From Acidaminobacter hydrogenoformans DSM 2784 (lineage in GTDB: Bacteria; Bacillota; Clostridia; Peptostreptococcales; Acidaminobacteraceae), in contig NZ_FMWL01000004.1 of the NCBI RefSeq assembly GCF_900103005.1, positions 124,001 to 188,000 on the forward strand: a stretch of 64,000 nt of DNA. Direction: 5' to 3'. The position numbers and the translations under genes are program-made. Under the pieces are notes generated by a model, which searched no databases, was not told the origin of the DNA, and saw only the letters and a list, made by a program, of their open reading frames with translations. This document shows, piece after piece, positions 47,214 through 55,781 of this stretch. How positions within the stretch are numbered: the stretch's first letter is position 1; each line of letters starts with the position of its first letter.

Positions 47214-49028
47214 ATGTCGCGCCAGTTACATTCAAGCAATTTAAGAAAGCTGCTTCAGCATATGAAGGGGAACGTGTTACTCTATATGATCGCTATGGCA
47301 GCGGTTTTATTGACGACTTTATTCGCGCTAACTATTCCACTTATGATTCGTTTTGCGATAGACCAAGTCATTGGTGGTATAGAAGCGGACACCGCCTTCG
47401 CTGGGTGGATGCAGCGCATAAGCGTCAGCACTCTTTTTGGCGTGGCCATTTTGATCCTGGCGGCATCTCTGCTGCGAGCCTTATTCCTTTTTATAAAAGG
47501 GGTTGCAAGCGCTGCGGCGTCAGAAGCCATAGCTAAAAATTTAAAAGACAAGGTCATGCAGCATCTGCATGAAGTAAAATTCGAATTTTTCTCAACGCAT
47601 GATACGGGTGACTTGATTCAAAGGGCGACCTCTGATGTAGAGACCATTCGCAGATTTCTTTCTGTACAAGTCGTGGAGATTGTTTCCATTGTTCTCATGG
47701 TGGGCATTGTATCCGGACTGATGTGGACACTGGATCCAAGGCTCACCGTTATTGCCCTGAGTTTAATCCCACTGGTCATTGCCTTTTCAATCTGGTTTTT
47801 TTTCAGGGTCAAGGAAAGGTTCAAAATTGCGGATGAAGCTGAAGCAAAGGTCACTTCTATGCTTCAGGAAAATCTCAGTGGGATCAAGGTCGTCAAAGCC
47901 CTTGGGAGAGAGCCCTTCGAATACGAAAAATTTTCCGGCCTTAATCTGGACCTGAAAGAAAAGGTGTATAAGTTAATCCTCAATTTCGCTTACTTTTGGT
48001 CCTTGTCTGACTTCGTGTGCCTGCTGCAGATCGCGCTGGTCATGTACTTTGGCGCCAAATGGGCCATTGAAGGGGCGGTCAGCCTGGGCACAGTTGTCGC
48101 CTTTATTACTTATGAAAATATGCTCATTTTTCCAATCCGTCAGCTGGGTAGAGTACTCAGCGAATTTGGGAAGACTATGGTCGCTGTGAAGAGAATTGAT
48201 GAGATTCTGACTGCGGAACGGGATGAAGCATCAGAATTTCAGATGGATGGGTCAGAGACCAAGTTATTGACGCCTGAGATCCAGGGGCGCATTGAATTTC
48301 GAAAGGTACATTTTGCTTACCCCAAGGGAGAAGATATCCTGAAGGGGATTGATTTTGAGGTTGGCGCGGGGGAGACTATCGGCATACTGGGCCCTACGGG
48401 CTCGGGAAAGTCGACTCTGGCATATCTGCTGACCCGGCTCTACGAACCGACAGCAGGGGAAATTCTTCTGGATGGGATTCCAATCCGGCACATTGCCAAA
48501 CAGCACCTGCGCCGCAATATTGGACTCGTGCTCCAGGAAGCTTTTCTCTATGCCAGAACCATTGGTCAAAATATTGCGATCCGGGCAGAAGCCAGTGAGG
48601 CTGAAATTATCAGGGCAGCTGAAATTTCTGCGATTCACCACAGTATCGAGCAGTTCGATCACCGGTATGAAACGGTGGTAGGAGAGAAAGGCGTTTCCTT
48701 ATCCGGCGGACAGAGACAGCGGGTGGCTATTGCCAGGACACTGCTGAAGCCCATGCCCGTCATGGTCTTTGACGATTCTCTCAGCGCAGTGGATACAGAA
48801 ACGGACAGACAGATCCGCCAGGGGCTTATGGCGAATAGCGCAGGTGCCACAGTGCTGCTGATTTCCCACCGGATTACAACACTTATGGAGGCTGACCGTA
48901 TTTTAATCATTGAAAACGGCAGGGTATCTGCCTTTGATACCCATGAGGCGCTCATCCAGCAGGATGGGCTTTACAAGCGGGTCTGGGAGATTCAGAATGC
49001 CGCCTCGGAAGCGGAGGATGAGGTGTAA
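47214..49028 (+). CDS. Heterodimeric ABC exporter subunit, BmrC-like
   Basis: 604 residues from the ATG at 47214 (AAAGGAGA 10 bases upstream); the open frame upstream from 47163 runs through the attenuator. Six membrane helices, then an ABC domain: Walker A GPTGSGKST, signature LSGGQRQR, Walker B VMVFDDSLSAVD. The catalytic Glu after Walker B is Asp, the degenerate site typical of BmrC-type subunits in heterodimeric multidrug exporters. The partner gene follows after 5 bases. Expression is probably controlled by the leader peptide and two attenuators. Confidence 0.92.
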   Translation: MSRQLHSSNLRKLLQHMKGNVLLYMIAMAAVLLTTLFALTIPLMIRFAIDQVIGGIEADTAFAGWMQRISVSTLFGVAILILAASLLRALFLFIKGVASAAASEAIAKNLKDKVMQHLHEVKFEFFSTHDTGDLIQRATSDVETIRRFLSVQVVEIVSIVLMVGIVSGLMWTLDPRLTVIALSLIPLVIAFSIWFFFRVKERFKIADEAEAKVTSMLQENLSGIKVVKALGREPFEYEKFSGLNLDLKEKVYKLILNFAYFWSLSDFVCLLQIALVMYFGAKWAIEGAVSLGTVVAFITYENMLIFPIRQLGRVLSEFGKTMVAVKRIDEILTAERDEASEFQMDGSETKLLTPEIQGRIEFRKVHFAYPKGEDILKGIDFEVGAGETIGILGPTGSGKSTLAYLLTRLYEPTAGEILLDGIPIRHIAKQHLRRNIGLVLQEAFLYARTIGQNIAIRAEASEAEIIRAAEISAIHHSIEQFDHRYETVVGEKGVSLSGGQRQRVAIARTLLKPMPVMVFDDSLSAVDTETDRQIRQGLMANSAGATVLLISHRITTLMEADRILIIENGRVSAFDTHEALIQQDGLYKRVWEIQNAASEAEDEV

Positions 49029-49033
49029 GGATT

Positions 49034-50860
49034 ATGGAAACTATTATTTCAGAAGAAACAAAGCGCAAGAAAATTGACCGGGGCCTTTGGCTGCGGCTGC
49101 TGCCCTATATGAAAAACTTTAAAAAAGAATTGACGGTCGTTGTGATCTGTCTGGCCATACTTGGGGCCATGGATGTTTTGATGACATATTTAACGAAGCA
49201 TCTGATTGACGCCTATATCACGCCAAAGGAGCTGGAAGGCCTTAGTCGTTTTATAGCGGCTTATGCAGGCATTGTACTTGTCATTGCTCTGGTCGTCTAT
49301 AAGTTTATTCAGACTGCAGGTGTCATTGAGGCCGGATTGTCACACGATATTCGAAAAGCGGGCTTTGAAAAGCTACAGCAGCTGTCCATGAGCTATTTCG
49401 ATAAGAATGCCGCGGGGTGGATCCTCGCCAGGCTGACTTCAGACGTGACCAAGCTGGGGGAATTTATTTCCTGGGGTCTCGTAGACATGGTCTGGGGCAT
49501 GACCATGATGCTTGGCATTATGGCGGTTATGCTGGCCGTTAATTTCAAACTGGCCTTGATCACTCTGTCCGTCATGCCCGCGCTGGTTCTGGTCAGCTGG
49601 TATTTCCAGAGCAGAATTGTGGCGCTGCAGCGGGTTGTCCGTAAGCTGAATTCCCGGATCACCGGTGCCATCAATGAAGGCATCACTGGCGCCCGCACCA
49701 CCAAAACCCTGGTGGTTGAGGAGAAGGTCATGAACGATTTCAGGGTGCTGAGCGGAAATATGCGGGATCAGAGCATCAAGTCCGCTTTCTACAGTGCCCT
49801 TTATCAGCCTATGGTCATTAACATTGCCGCTGTCGGCACCGTACTCGCGATTCAGTTCGGGGGACGGGAAGTCATGTCTGGTGCCATTACCTATGGGACA
49901 CTGGTGCTATTCATCAATTATTCAATCCAGTTCTTTGAGCCTGTCCGGGAAATGGCCCGCATCCTTTCTGAAATGCAGTCGGCACAGGTCTCTGCGGAGC
50001 GAATCTTTATGCTCCTCGATCAAAAGACGGAAATTGAAGACTCTGAAGCGGTCAAAGCCCGTTATGGCACAATTTTATCACCGAAAAGAGAAGCTTATGA
50101 AGCTATGAAGGGCGACATAGAATTCCGGTCAGTTTACTTCAGTTACAAACCTGAAGAGCCTATTTTTGAAGGTCTGACCCTCGAGATTGAAGCGGGGACG
50201 TCGGTGGCCCTTGTTGGTCCTACGGGCTCCGGTAAAAGTTCATTAGTTAACCTGATTTGCAGATTCTACGAGCCAACCGCAGGGGAGATCTTGCTGGATG
50301 GCACGCCGCTGAAAGCGCGCTCCCAATCCTGGCTGCATAACGGGATTGGCTACGTTCTCCAGACACCGCACCTGTTCAGCGGAACGATCAGCGACAATAT
50401 ACGCTATGGAAGACTGGACGCGACCCAGGAGGAAATTCAAAAAGCCGCGGTATTGGTAGGTGCGGATACTTTTATCTCACAGCTTTCAGATGGGTATGAC
50501 ACTCAGGTTGGTGAGGGTGGAGCTATGCTCTCGACAGGCCAGAAGCAGCTGATTTCTTTTGCCCGAGCGGTTATTGCTGAGCCTTCAATCTTTATTCTCG
50601 ACGAAGCGACCAGTGCCATAGATACCGAAGCGGAACAACTCATTCAGAACGCCTTGATCAAGGTTCTCGAAAACAGGACCAGTTTGATCATAGCACACCG
50701 TCTCTCCACCATTCGGGCTTGTGACCGAATTTTAGTCATAGAGGATGGCCATATCATAGAAGATGGTACCCATCATTCACTGATGAAGCTGAAGGGTCAT
50801 TACTGGAAGCTTTATACAAATCAATTTATTGAGGAAAAGGAACAGGCTTTGCTGGCTTGA
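49034..50860 (+). CDS. Heterodimeric ABC exporter subunit, BmrD-like
   Basis: 608 residues, six membrane helices and an ABC domain with Walker A GPTGSGKSS, canonical Walker B FILDEATSAID and H-loop IAHRLST, but a changed signature LSTGQKQ instead of LSGGQ. This complements the preceding subunit: together they make one complete and one degenerate ATP site, as in BmrCD, TM287/288 and LmrCD. Expected to export drugs or lipids. No terminator was seen behind it. Confidence 0.92.
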   Translation: METIISEETKRKKIDRGLWLRLLPYMKNFKKELTVVVICLAILGAMDVLMTYLTKHLIDAYITPKELEGLSRFIAAYAGIVLVIALVVYKFIQTAGVIEAGLSHDIRKAGFEKLQQLSMSYFDKNAAGWILARLTSDVTKLGEFISWGLVDMVWGMTMMLGIMAVMLAVNFKLALITLSVMPALVLVSWYFQSRIVALQRVVRKLNSRITGAINEGITGARTTKTLVVEEKVMNDFRVLSGNMRDQSIKSAFYSALYQPMVINIAAVGTVLAIQFGGREVMSGAITYGTLVLFINYSIQFFEPVREMARILSEMQSAQVSAERIFMLLDQKTEIEDSEAVKARYGTILSPKREAYEAMKGDIEFRSVYFSYKPEEPIFEGLTLEIEAGTSVALVGPTGSGKSSLVNLICRFYEPTAGEILLDGTPLKARSQSWLHNGIGYVLQTPHLFSGTISDNIRYGRLDATQEEIQKAAVLVGADTFISQLSDGYDTQVGEGGAMLSTGQKQLISFARAVIAEPSIFILDEATSAIDTEAEQLIQNALIKVLENRTSLIIAHRLSTIRACDRILVIEDGHIIEDGTHHSLMKLKGHYWKLYTNQFIEEKEQALLA

Positions 50861-50967
50861 GCGGTTTTGTGAATTTACGGTGAAAAATGTGTCGCTGGTC
50901 TTGCCTTTTTCCACAGTTTGCTTTAAGATGGATAAAACTCTGTCAAGCAAAGAAAGAGGTGCGATTT

Positions 50968-51546
50968 TTGAAGATATTGGAAGAACGAATATTGAAGGAT
51001 GGCTATGTCCTGGGTAAGGATATACTTAAGGTAGACCGATTTTTGAATCACCAGGTAGATGTAGCGTTGTTGAATGAAATTGGCAAAGCGTTTTATGCTT
51101 ATTTTAAAGACCATGGCATCAACAAGATCCTGACTATTGAGGCATCCGGCATTGCTATTGCCGCCATCACCGCCCAGTATTTCGATAATGTGCCGGTGGT
51201 GTTTGCTAAGAAGTTTGACTCTGTCAACGCGGACCCGGATAGTTACGAGACCAACGTTTACAGCTTTACGAAGAACAGGGATTATAGCGTGAGGGTTTCC
51301 AAGAAATTTATACACCAAGGTGACCGCGTCCTGATCCTGGATGATTTTCTTGCTCAAGGCCGTGCGGCAGCTGGATTGATAGATTTGGTACGACAGGGTG
51401 GCGGTGAGGTTCACGGTGTAGGCATTGTCATTGAGAAGTCCTTTCAGGATGGTAAGACCTATGTCAGCAGCTTGGGTGTCGATGTCCATTCCCTGGCGCG
51501 GATCAGAGCTTTTATTGATGGAACACCAATTTTTGAAGAGGTATAG
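50968..51546 (+). CDS. xpt: Xanthine phosphoribosyltransferase
   Basis: 192 residues from the TTG at 50968, with AAAGAGGT upstream. It matches B. subtilis Xpt throughout: ILKVDRFLNHQVDVALLNEI, TIEASGIAIAAITAQ, the PRPP-binding VLILDDFLAQGRAAAGL and GIVIEKSFQ. It converts xanthine and PRPP to XMP, salvaging the base that the dehydrogenase operon at 17.7 kb may degrade. No purine riboswitch was found in the 107 bases before it. A strong terminator follows. Confidence 0.95.
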   Translation: MKILEERILKDGYVLGKDILKVDRFLNHQVDVALLNEIGKAFYAYFKDHGINKILTIEASGIAIAAITAQYFDNVPVVFAKKFDSVNADPDSYETNVYSFTKNRDYSVRVSKKFIHQGDRVLILDDFLAQGRAAAGLIDLVRQGGGEVHGVGIVIEKSFQDGKTYVSSLGVDVHSLARIRAFIDGTPIFEEV

Positions 51547-51567
51547 ATCAGGAATAGTTGTGCTGAG

Positions 51568-51610
51568 CTGCCGTAAAACCAGATGGCGCTGGTTTTGCGG
51601 CAGTTTTTTT
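51568..51610 (+). terminator. Terminator of xpt
   Basis: CTGCCGTAAAACCAG (51568-51582) pairs with CTGGTTTTGCGGCAG (51589-51603), followed by T7. Confidence 0.92.
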
Positions 51611-51664
51611 GTTATGCGGCTTTGTGCATCAAATGCTAATTGACCTTCCGTTTCATAGGGGATT

Positions 51665-51673
51665 TGGTATAAT
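51665..51673 (+). promoter_or_regulatory. Extended -10 promoter of the two-component operon
   Basis: TGGTATAAT (TGn plus TATAAT at 51668-51673) without a well-spaced -35; TTGACC at 51640 is 22 bases away. Confidence 0.5.
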
Positions 51674-51733
51674 GGAAGGGATTACTGAGGGTCAATTGAT
51701 GTGTTCCAATTCCAGATGGCAGGGAAGTGAAGC

Positions 51734-53011
51734 ATGAGACAGCTGAGAACGCTACTGGTCAAGATTTCGATCATTGCCTTGATCGATGCCATTACCTCGC
51801 AGATTTATATTGGCTACGATTTGAATGGCTTCAGAATTTCCATGTCGGTGATTATACTGCCGGTGTATTACTATTTTAATCCGACGCTGAATCCGGTGAT
51901 CACTTCCATCGGCATAGGTCTTTTTGGTTTGGTCTTTAGGGGCATCATAGGGATTGGTGTATTTGGCAGCTTCATGGCGGCTATGTTGGCAGATTTTCCT
52001 ATTTTTGTCTTCGACATTTCCTATGGGGTATTGTATTATTTCCTTTTCTACCGGGCAAAAGAGAGGACGCTGTCCCGGTGGATTTTAGCCATTTCACTCG
52101 CGGATTTCAGCTCGAACCTCTTTGAGTTGGTGCTGCGGATAGGGCCGCTTGTAGGGGATAAAATCAGGCTGGTGGATACATTGATTACTGTAGCCCTGGC
52201 TCGGGCAGCCATGGCCACGGCGCTTGTGTTCATATTGAAATACTACAATATCATCCTGATGAAGGATGAAAAGTATGAGCGCTATAAGAGCATGTATACC
52301 GTCCTCAGTGACTTGAAAAGCGAAATATATTTCATGCAGAACAACATGGAATACATTGAGCAGGTCATGGGGGAAGCCTATACGCTTTATGAGCAGCTGG
52401 CGGAGGCCTCGGATCCGAGTTCCAGGAATTTGTCGCTGAAAATTGCCAAGGATGTACATGAAATCAAGAAAAATTACTCGAAAGTTATTGAAGGGATCGA
52501 CAAAATTGGCGTGACTCAAAATCCCTATGGCGCTTTTAAGGTGCGGGAGCTGCTTGAGATTGTGGTGAAGTTTTTCAGGCATGAAAGCGTCAGCGCTAAG
52601 ATTGAGCTGAACGTCGTGGATATGCTTAAAGGGGATCACGTCGTGAGTGAGCACTTGCTGTTCGTTTCAGTGATAAGAAATCTGATTTCCAACAGCATTG
52701 AAGCCATCCGGGATTCGAAGAAGGAAGGTGCCATCTCAGTTATTCTCACTGAGGATTCTGATAATTTGATTCTGACGGTTAGGGACAATGGGCCCGGCAT
52801 ACGCAAAAAGGATGTGGAAGCGATCTTTGAAGCGGGGTTTTCGACAAAGTTTAATCCGAGTACGGGGGATATTTACAGGGGACTGGGTCTGACCCTCGTC
52901 AAGGACATCATTGAAACAAAATTTAACGGCAGTATTTATGTAAATTCCACTTTGGGAAATGGCACAGAAATCGTAGCGGCGTTAGACAAATTTTCCTTGG
53001 AAGAGAGGTAG
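51734..53011 (+). CDS. Sensor histidine kinase, GlnK (YcbA)-like
   Basis: 425 residues. The N-terminal 170 residues form five or six membrane helices, then a helical linker with a likely phospho-acceptor His in KIAKDVHEIKKNY and a HATPase domain with VIRNLISNSIEAI (N box), VRDNGPGIRKKD (G1) and GLGLTLVKDII (G2). The next gene is a GlnL/YcbB-type response regulator 3 bases downstream. In B. subtilis the YcbA/YcbB pair controls glutamine use and uptake; here the transporter gene behind it is an NhaC antiporter, so the signal may differ. Confidence 0.88.
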   Translation: MRQLRTLLVKISIIALIDAITSQIYIGYDLNGFRISMSVIILPVYYYFNPTLNPVITSIGIGLFGLVFRGIIGIGVFGSFMAAMLADFPIFVFDISYGVLYYFLFYRAKERTLSRWILAISLADFSSNLFELVLRIGPLVGDKIRLVDTLITVALARAAMATALVFILKYYNIILMKDEKYERYKSMYTVLSDLKSEIYFMQNNMEYIEQVMGEAYTLYEQLAEASDPSSRNLSLKIAKDVHEIKKNYSKVIEGIDKIGVTQNPYGAFKVRELLEIVVKFFRHESVSAKIELNVVDMLKGDHVVSEHLLFVSVIRNLISNSIEAIRDSKKEGAISVILTEDSDNLILTVRDNGPGIRKKDVEAIFEAGFSTKFNPSTGDIYRGLGLTLVKDIIETKFNGSIYVNSTLGNGTEIVAALDKFSLEER

Positions 53012-53014
53012 CCC

Positions 53015-53869
53015 ATGACTTTTTATTTGGTGGATGATGATTCATCTGTTTTAAGAGTCCTCGAAAATATTATTGAAGAGTATGACCTTGGAGAAGTTGT
53101 TGGAAAAGCGACAGATTCAGAGAAGGCCCTGGGACAGATTTTAAGCCTTAAACCTGCCATTGTCGTCGTGGATATGCTGATGCCTGCCATAGACGGCTGC
53201 GCGCTGGTCAAAACCCTGAAGGACGACCTGCCGGATACGCGCTTCGTCATGCTCTCCCAGGTTTCCAGCAAAAATATAATCTCTAAAGCTTACGACTGCG
53301 GTGTTGAGTTTTTCATCAGCAAGCCTGTCAATCAGATTGAAATCAGAAATGTTCTCGGAAATATTAAAGAGAAGCTTGAAATGGAGCGTACGTTTAAGCT
53401 CATTGAAGGGATGTTCAATAAAGGTGTTAAGGTGCCTTCCGCGAATTTGGACAACGGAGATGAGCTGCAGGAGCAGATCAGGAAAATCCGGATGGTTTTT
53501 TCGAAGCTGGGCATTCTGGGTGAAAAAGGTGGAGAAGATTTGCTCCAGATCTGTGCCTATATGCTGAAGAACAACTTAAAGACTTTTGACTTCAGGGTAC
53601 GGGACATCTGTGACGAGCTCTGCGACAATCCGAAGGCTATGGAGCAACGGCTCAGGCGGGCAATCAACAGAGGCCTCATCAATTTAGCCAATTTAGGAAT
53701 TGAGGATTACATGAATGAAAATTTCATCCGTTTTTCCGGCACGCTCTATGATTTTGAAAGTGTCAAAGCTGAAATGGATTACATCCGGGGCAAAAGGGAC
53801 AGCGGTGGGAAGATCTCCGTTCGAAAGTTTATCGATAACCTCATATTGATGATTTTGGAGACAGCCTGA
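53015..53869 (+). CDS. Response regulator, GlnL (YcbB)-like
   Basis: 284 residues: a receiver domain (1-120) with acidic pocket DDD near residue 7-9, phospho-acceptor Asp in VVVDMLMPAIDG and Lys in FISKPVNQIE, followed by a YcbB-type DNA-binding domain (FRVRDICDELCDNPKAMEQR, LRRAINRGLINLANLGIEDY). Cognate of the sensor kinase just upstream. Likely target is the NhaC-type antiporter gene 177 bases downstream. Confidence 0.9.
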   Translation: MTFYLVDDDSSVLRVLENIIEEYDLGEVVGKATDSEKALGQILSLKPAIVVVDMLMPAIDGCALVKTLKDDLPDTRFVMLSQVSSKNIISKAYDCGVEFFISKPVNQIEIRNVLGNIKEKLEMERTFKLIEGMFNKGVKVPSANLDNGDELQEQIRKIRMVFSKLGILGEKGGEDLLQICAYMLKNNLKTFDFRVRDICDELCDNPKAMEQRLRRAINRGLINLANLGIEDYMNENFIRFSGTLYDFESVKAEMDYIRGKRDSGGKISVRKFIDNLILMILETA

Positions 53870-53984
53870 TCTTTAAATGGGTTTTAGGACTTGTTTGCAT
53901 TCCGCTTGTTTTTGCATGCATTTGTTCAATTATTTTATGAATTCAAAATATTTGTCGTATTTTCGTAACCTCTGCTGAACGTTT

Positions 53985-54015
53985 TTGATTTTTTTTGTAA
54001 CCTCCAATGTATAAT
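53985..54015 (+). promoter_or_regulatory. Possible promoter of the NhaC gene
   Basis: TATAAT (54010-54015) with TTGATT (53985-53990) 19 bases upstream; the long spacer would fit a promoter that needs an activator such as the response regulator next door. Confidence 0.45.
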
Positions 54016-54046
54016 GAGCTATCTTATGCAAAGGAGGAATTCGTAA

Positions 54047-55450
54047 ATGGAAACAAAGATGAAGAAAAAAGCCACACTTGGTCACGCACTCATTCCTATG
54101 GTTTTTATCATCGTGGCTTTGATCGTCACCATGCAGTTCTGGGGCGGCGATCCGCACCTGCCAATCCTCTTCTCGGCTGTCGTCGCGGCTATCGTTGCGA
54201 TCTTTGGGCTCGGTTATACCTGGAAAGAGCTTGAGGACGGCATCGTAGACACCATCAAGATGTCCATGCAGGCAATCCTGATCCTGATGATCATTGGTAT
54301 GATTATTGGTACCTGGATTCTCGGCGGCATTGTTCCAACCATGATCTACTACGGCCTCAAGATTTTGTCGCCTGGTATCTTCCTGGTAGCGACATGCATT
54401 CTCTGCAGCATCGTTTCACTCGCGACAGGCAGCTCCTGGACAACAGCTGGAACCGTTGGTATCGCACTCATTGGTGTCGGTATTGGTCTCGGTATGAACC
54501 CAGGTATCGTTGCTGGTGCTATCATCTCCGGCGCGTATTTTGGCGACAAAATGTCTCCGCTCTCAGACACGACGAACCTTGCGCCAGCTATGGCAGGTTC
54601 CACACTGTTTGATCACATCCGCCACATGATTTACACCACAGGTCCTTCGCTGATTATCGCCCTCATTCTCTACGGGATCATAGGGATGCGCTACGCGGGC
54701 AACGAGCTCGACACAGGCGCAATCAACGAAATCCTCATGGGCATTGAAGCCAACTTCAATATTTCCTTGATCCTCCTGTTGGCACCTGTTCTCGTCATAG
54801 TCATGGTAATATTTAAAGTGCCTGCTATGCCTGGCCTGATTGGCGGCACGGTTCTTGGCGCACTCTTCGCGTTCCTGTTCCAGGGTGCTGGCATGAGCGC
54901 AATCGTCGAAGCCGCGCACTACGGCTATTACTCAGAGACTGGCGTTACGGTCATTGATGACCTTCTTTCCCGGGGCGGTCTTGACAGTATGATGTGGACG
55001 GTTTCCCTAATTCTGTGTGCTATGAGCTTTGGTGGCGTTATGGAAAAATCCGGCATGCTGGAAGCCATTGCCTCATCGATCCTGAAGCTGGCACATGGCA
55101 CTGGCAGCCTCGTTCTCGCAACGATCATCACGATCATTGCCATGAACATGATGGCTGGCGACCAGTACCTTGCAATCGTTATCCCTGGCCGTATGTACAG
55201 ACAAGTTTATGCTGACCGCGGTCTCCATCCTAAGAACCTTTCCCGTGTCCTGGAAGATGCCGGTACTTTAACATCTCCTCTGGTCCCGTGGAACTCCTGC
55301 GGCCTGTTTATGTCAGGGACTTTGGGCGTCGCGACGCTGGTTTACCTGCCATATTGCTTCCTCAACCTGATCAACCCGCTGATTTCAATTTTCTATGGTT
55401 TCACGGGCATCACCATGGAGAAGCTCCCGCCTGAAGAGACGGTTGCTTAG
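54047..55450 (+). CDS. nhaC: NhaC family Na+/H+ antiporter
   Basis: 467 residues, ATG after AAAGGAGG. About 11-12 membrane helices with NhaC marks: SLATGSSWTTAGTVGIALIG, GAYFGDKMSPLSDTTNLA (the Asp pair of the ion site) and MNMMAGDQYLAIVIPGRMY. The family includes Na+/H+ and malate-Na+/lactate-H+ exchangers (MleN). Its start lies 177 bases after the GlnL-like regulator and it may be that system's target. Confidence 0.9.
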   Translation: METKMKKKATLGHALIPMVFIIVALIVTMQFWGGDPHLPILFSAVVAAIVAIFGLGYTWKELEDGIVDTIKMSMQAILILMIIGMIIGTWILGGIVPTMIYYGLKILSPGIFLVATCILCSIVSLATGSSWTTAGTVGIALIGVGIGLGMNPGIVAGAIISGAYFGDKMSPLSDTTNLAPAMAGSTLFDHIRHMIYTTGPSLIIALILYGIIGMRYAGNELDTGAINEILMGIEANFNISLILLLAPVLVIVMVIFKVPAMPGLIGGTVLGALFAFLFQGAGMSAIVEAAHYGYYSETGVTVIDDLLSRGGLDSMMWTVSLILCAMSFGGVMEKSGMLEAIASSILKLAHGTGSLVLATIITIIAMNMMAGDQYLAIVIPGRMYRQVYADRGLHPKNLSRVLEDAGTLTSPLVPWNSCGLFMSGTLGVATLVYLPYCFLNLINPLISIFYGFTGITMEKLPPEETVA

Positions 55451-55484
55451 CAATTTGAAAGCTACATAATTTAATAGTAAGGTA

Positions 55485-55530
55485 AGACACCCTGGAGTCT
55501 TGGATGAGGCTTTGGGGTGTCTCTTTTTTT
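55485..55530 (+). terminator. Terminator of the NhaC gene
   Basis: GACACCC (55486-55492) pairs with GGGTGTC (55515-55521), followed by TCTTTTTTT. The rest of 55451-55781 holds a family-C repeat (55585) and no gene. Confidence 0.75.
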
Positions 55531-55584
55531 GGAAGATTGCTGTAAGCTTGAAGTGTGCTGGGGGGGAGGGTGTGGGGGAAGTGA

Positions 55585-55597
55585 GACCATCGGCAAA
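55585..55597 (+). repeat. Dispersed 13-mer, family C
   Basis: Exact GACCATCGGCAAA in the intergenic region, followed after 4 bases by CTTT as at the 3359 copy. Confidence 0.7.
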
Positions 55598-55781
55598 CCG
55601 TCTTTGAGTTTGTGAAAGCTAAGGGACAAATGTCCCAATAATTGTGGTGTGTCCTCTTGCACCGTTGAAAGTAGCCTTGCTTTGGACTAAAATAGAAACA
55701 AAGGCAGGCTTACGTGCTGCGATTTTTGTGGTTTAAACTGGAAATGGCACAGCCCATCCGGGCAGTTGGAGGATGATATAG

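Noticed and set aside
50861-50967. Purine riboswitch upstream of xpt
   Set aside because: No three-way-junction core or conserved loop sequences seen in the 107 bases before the start.
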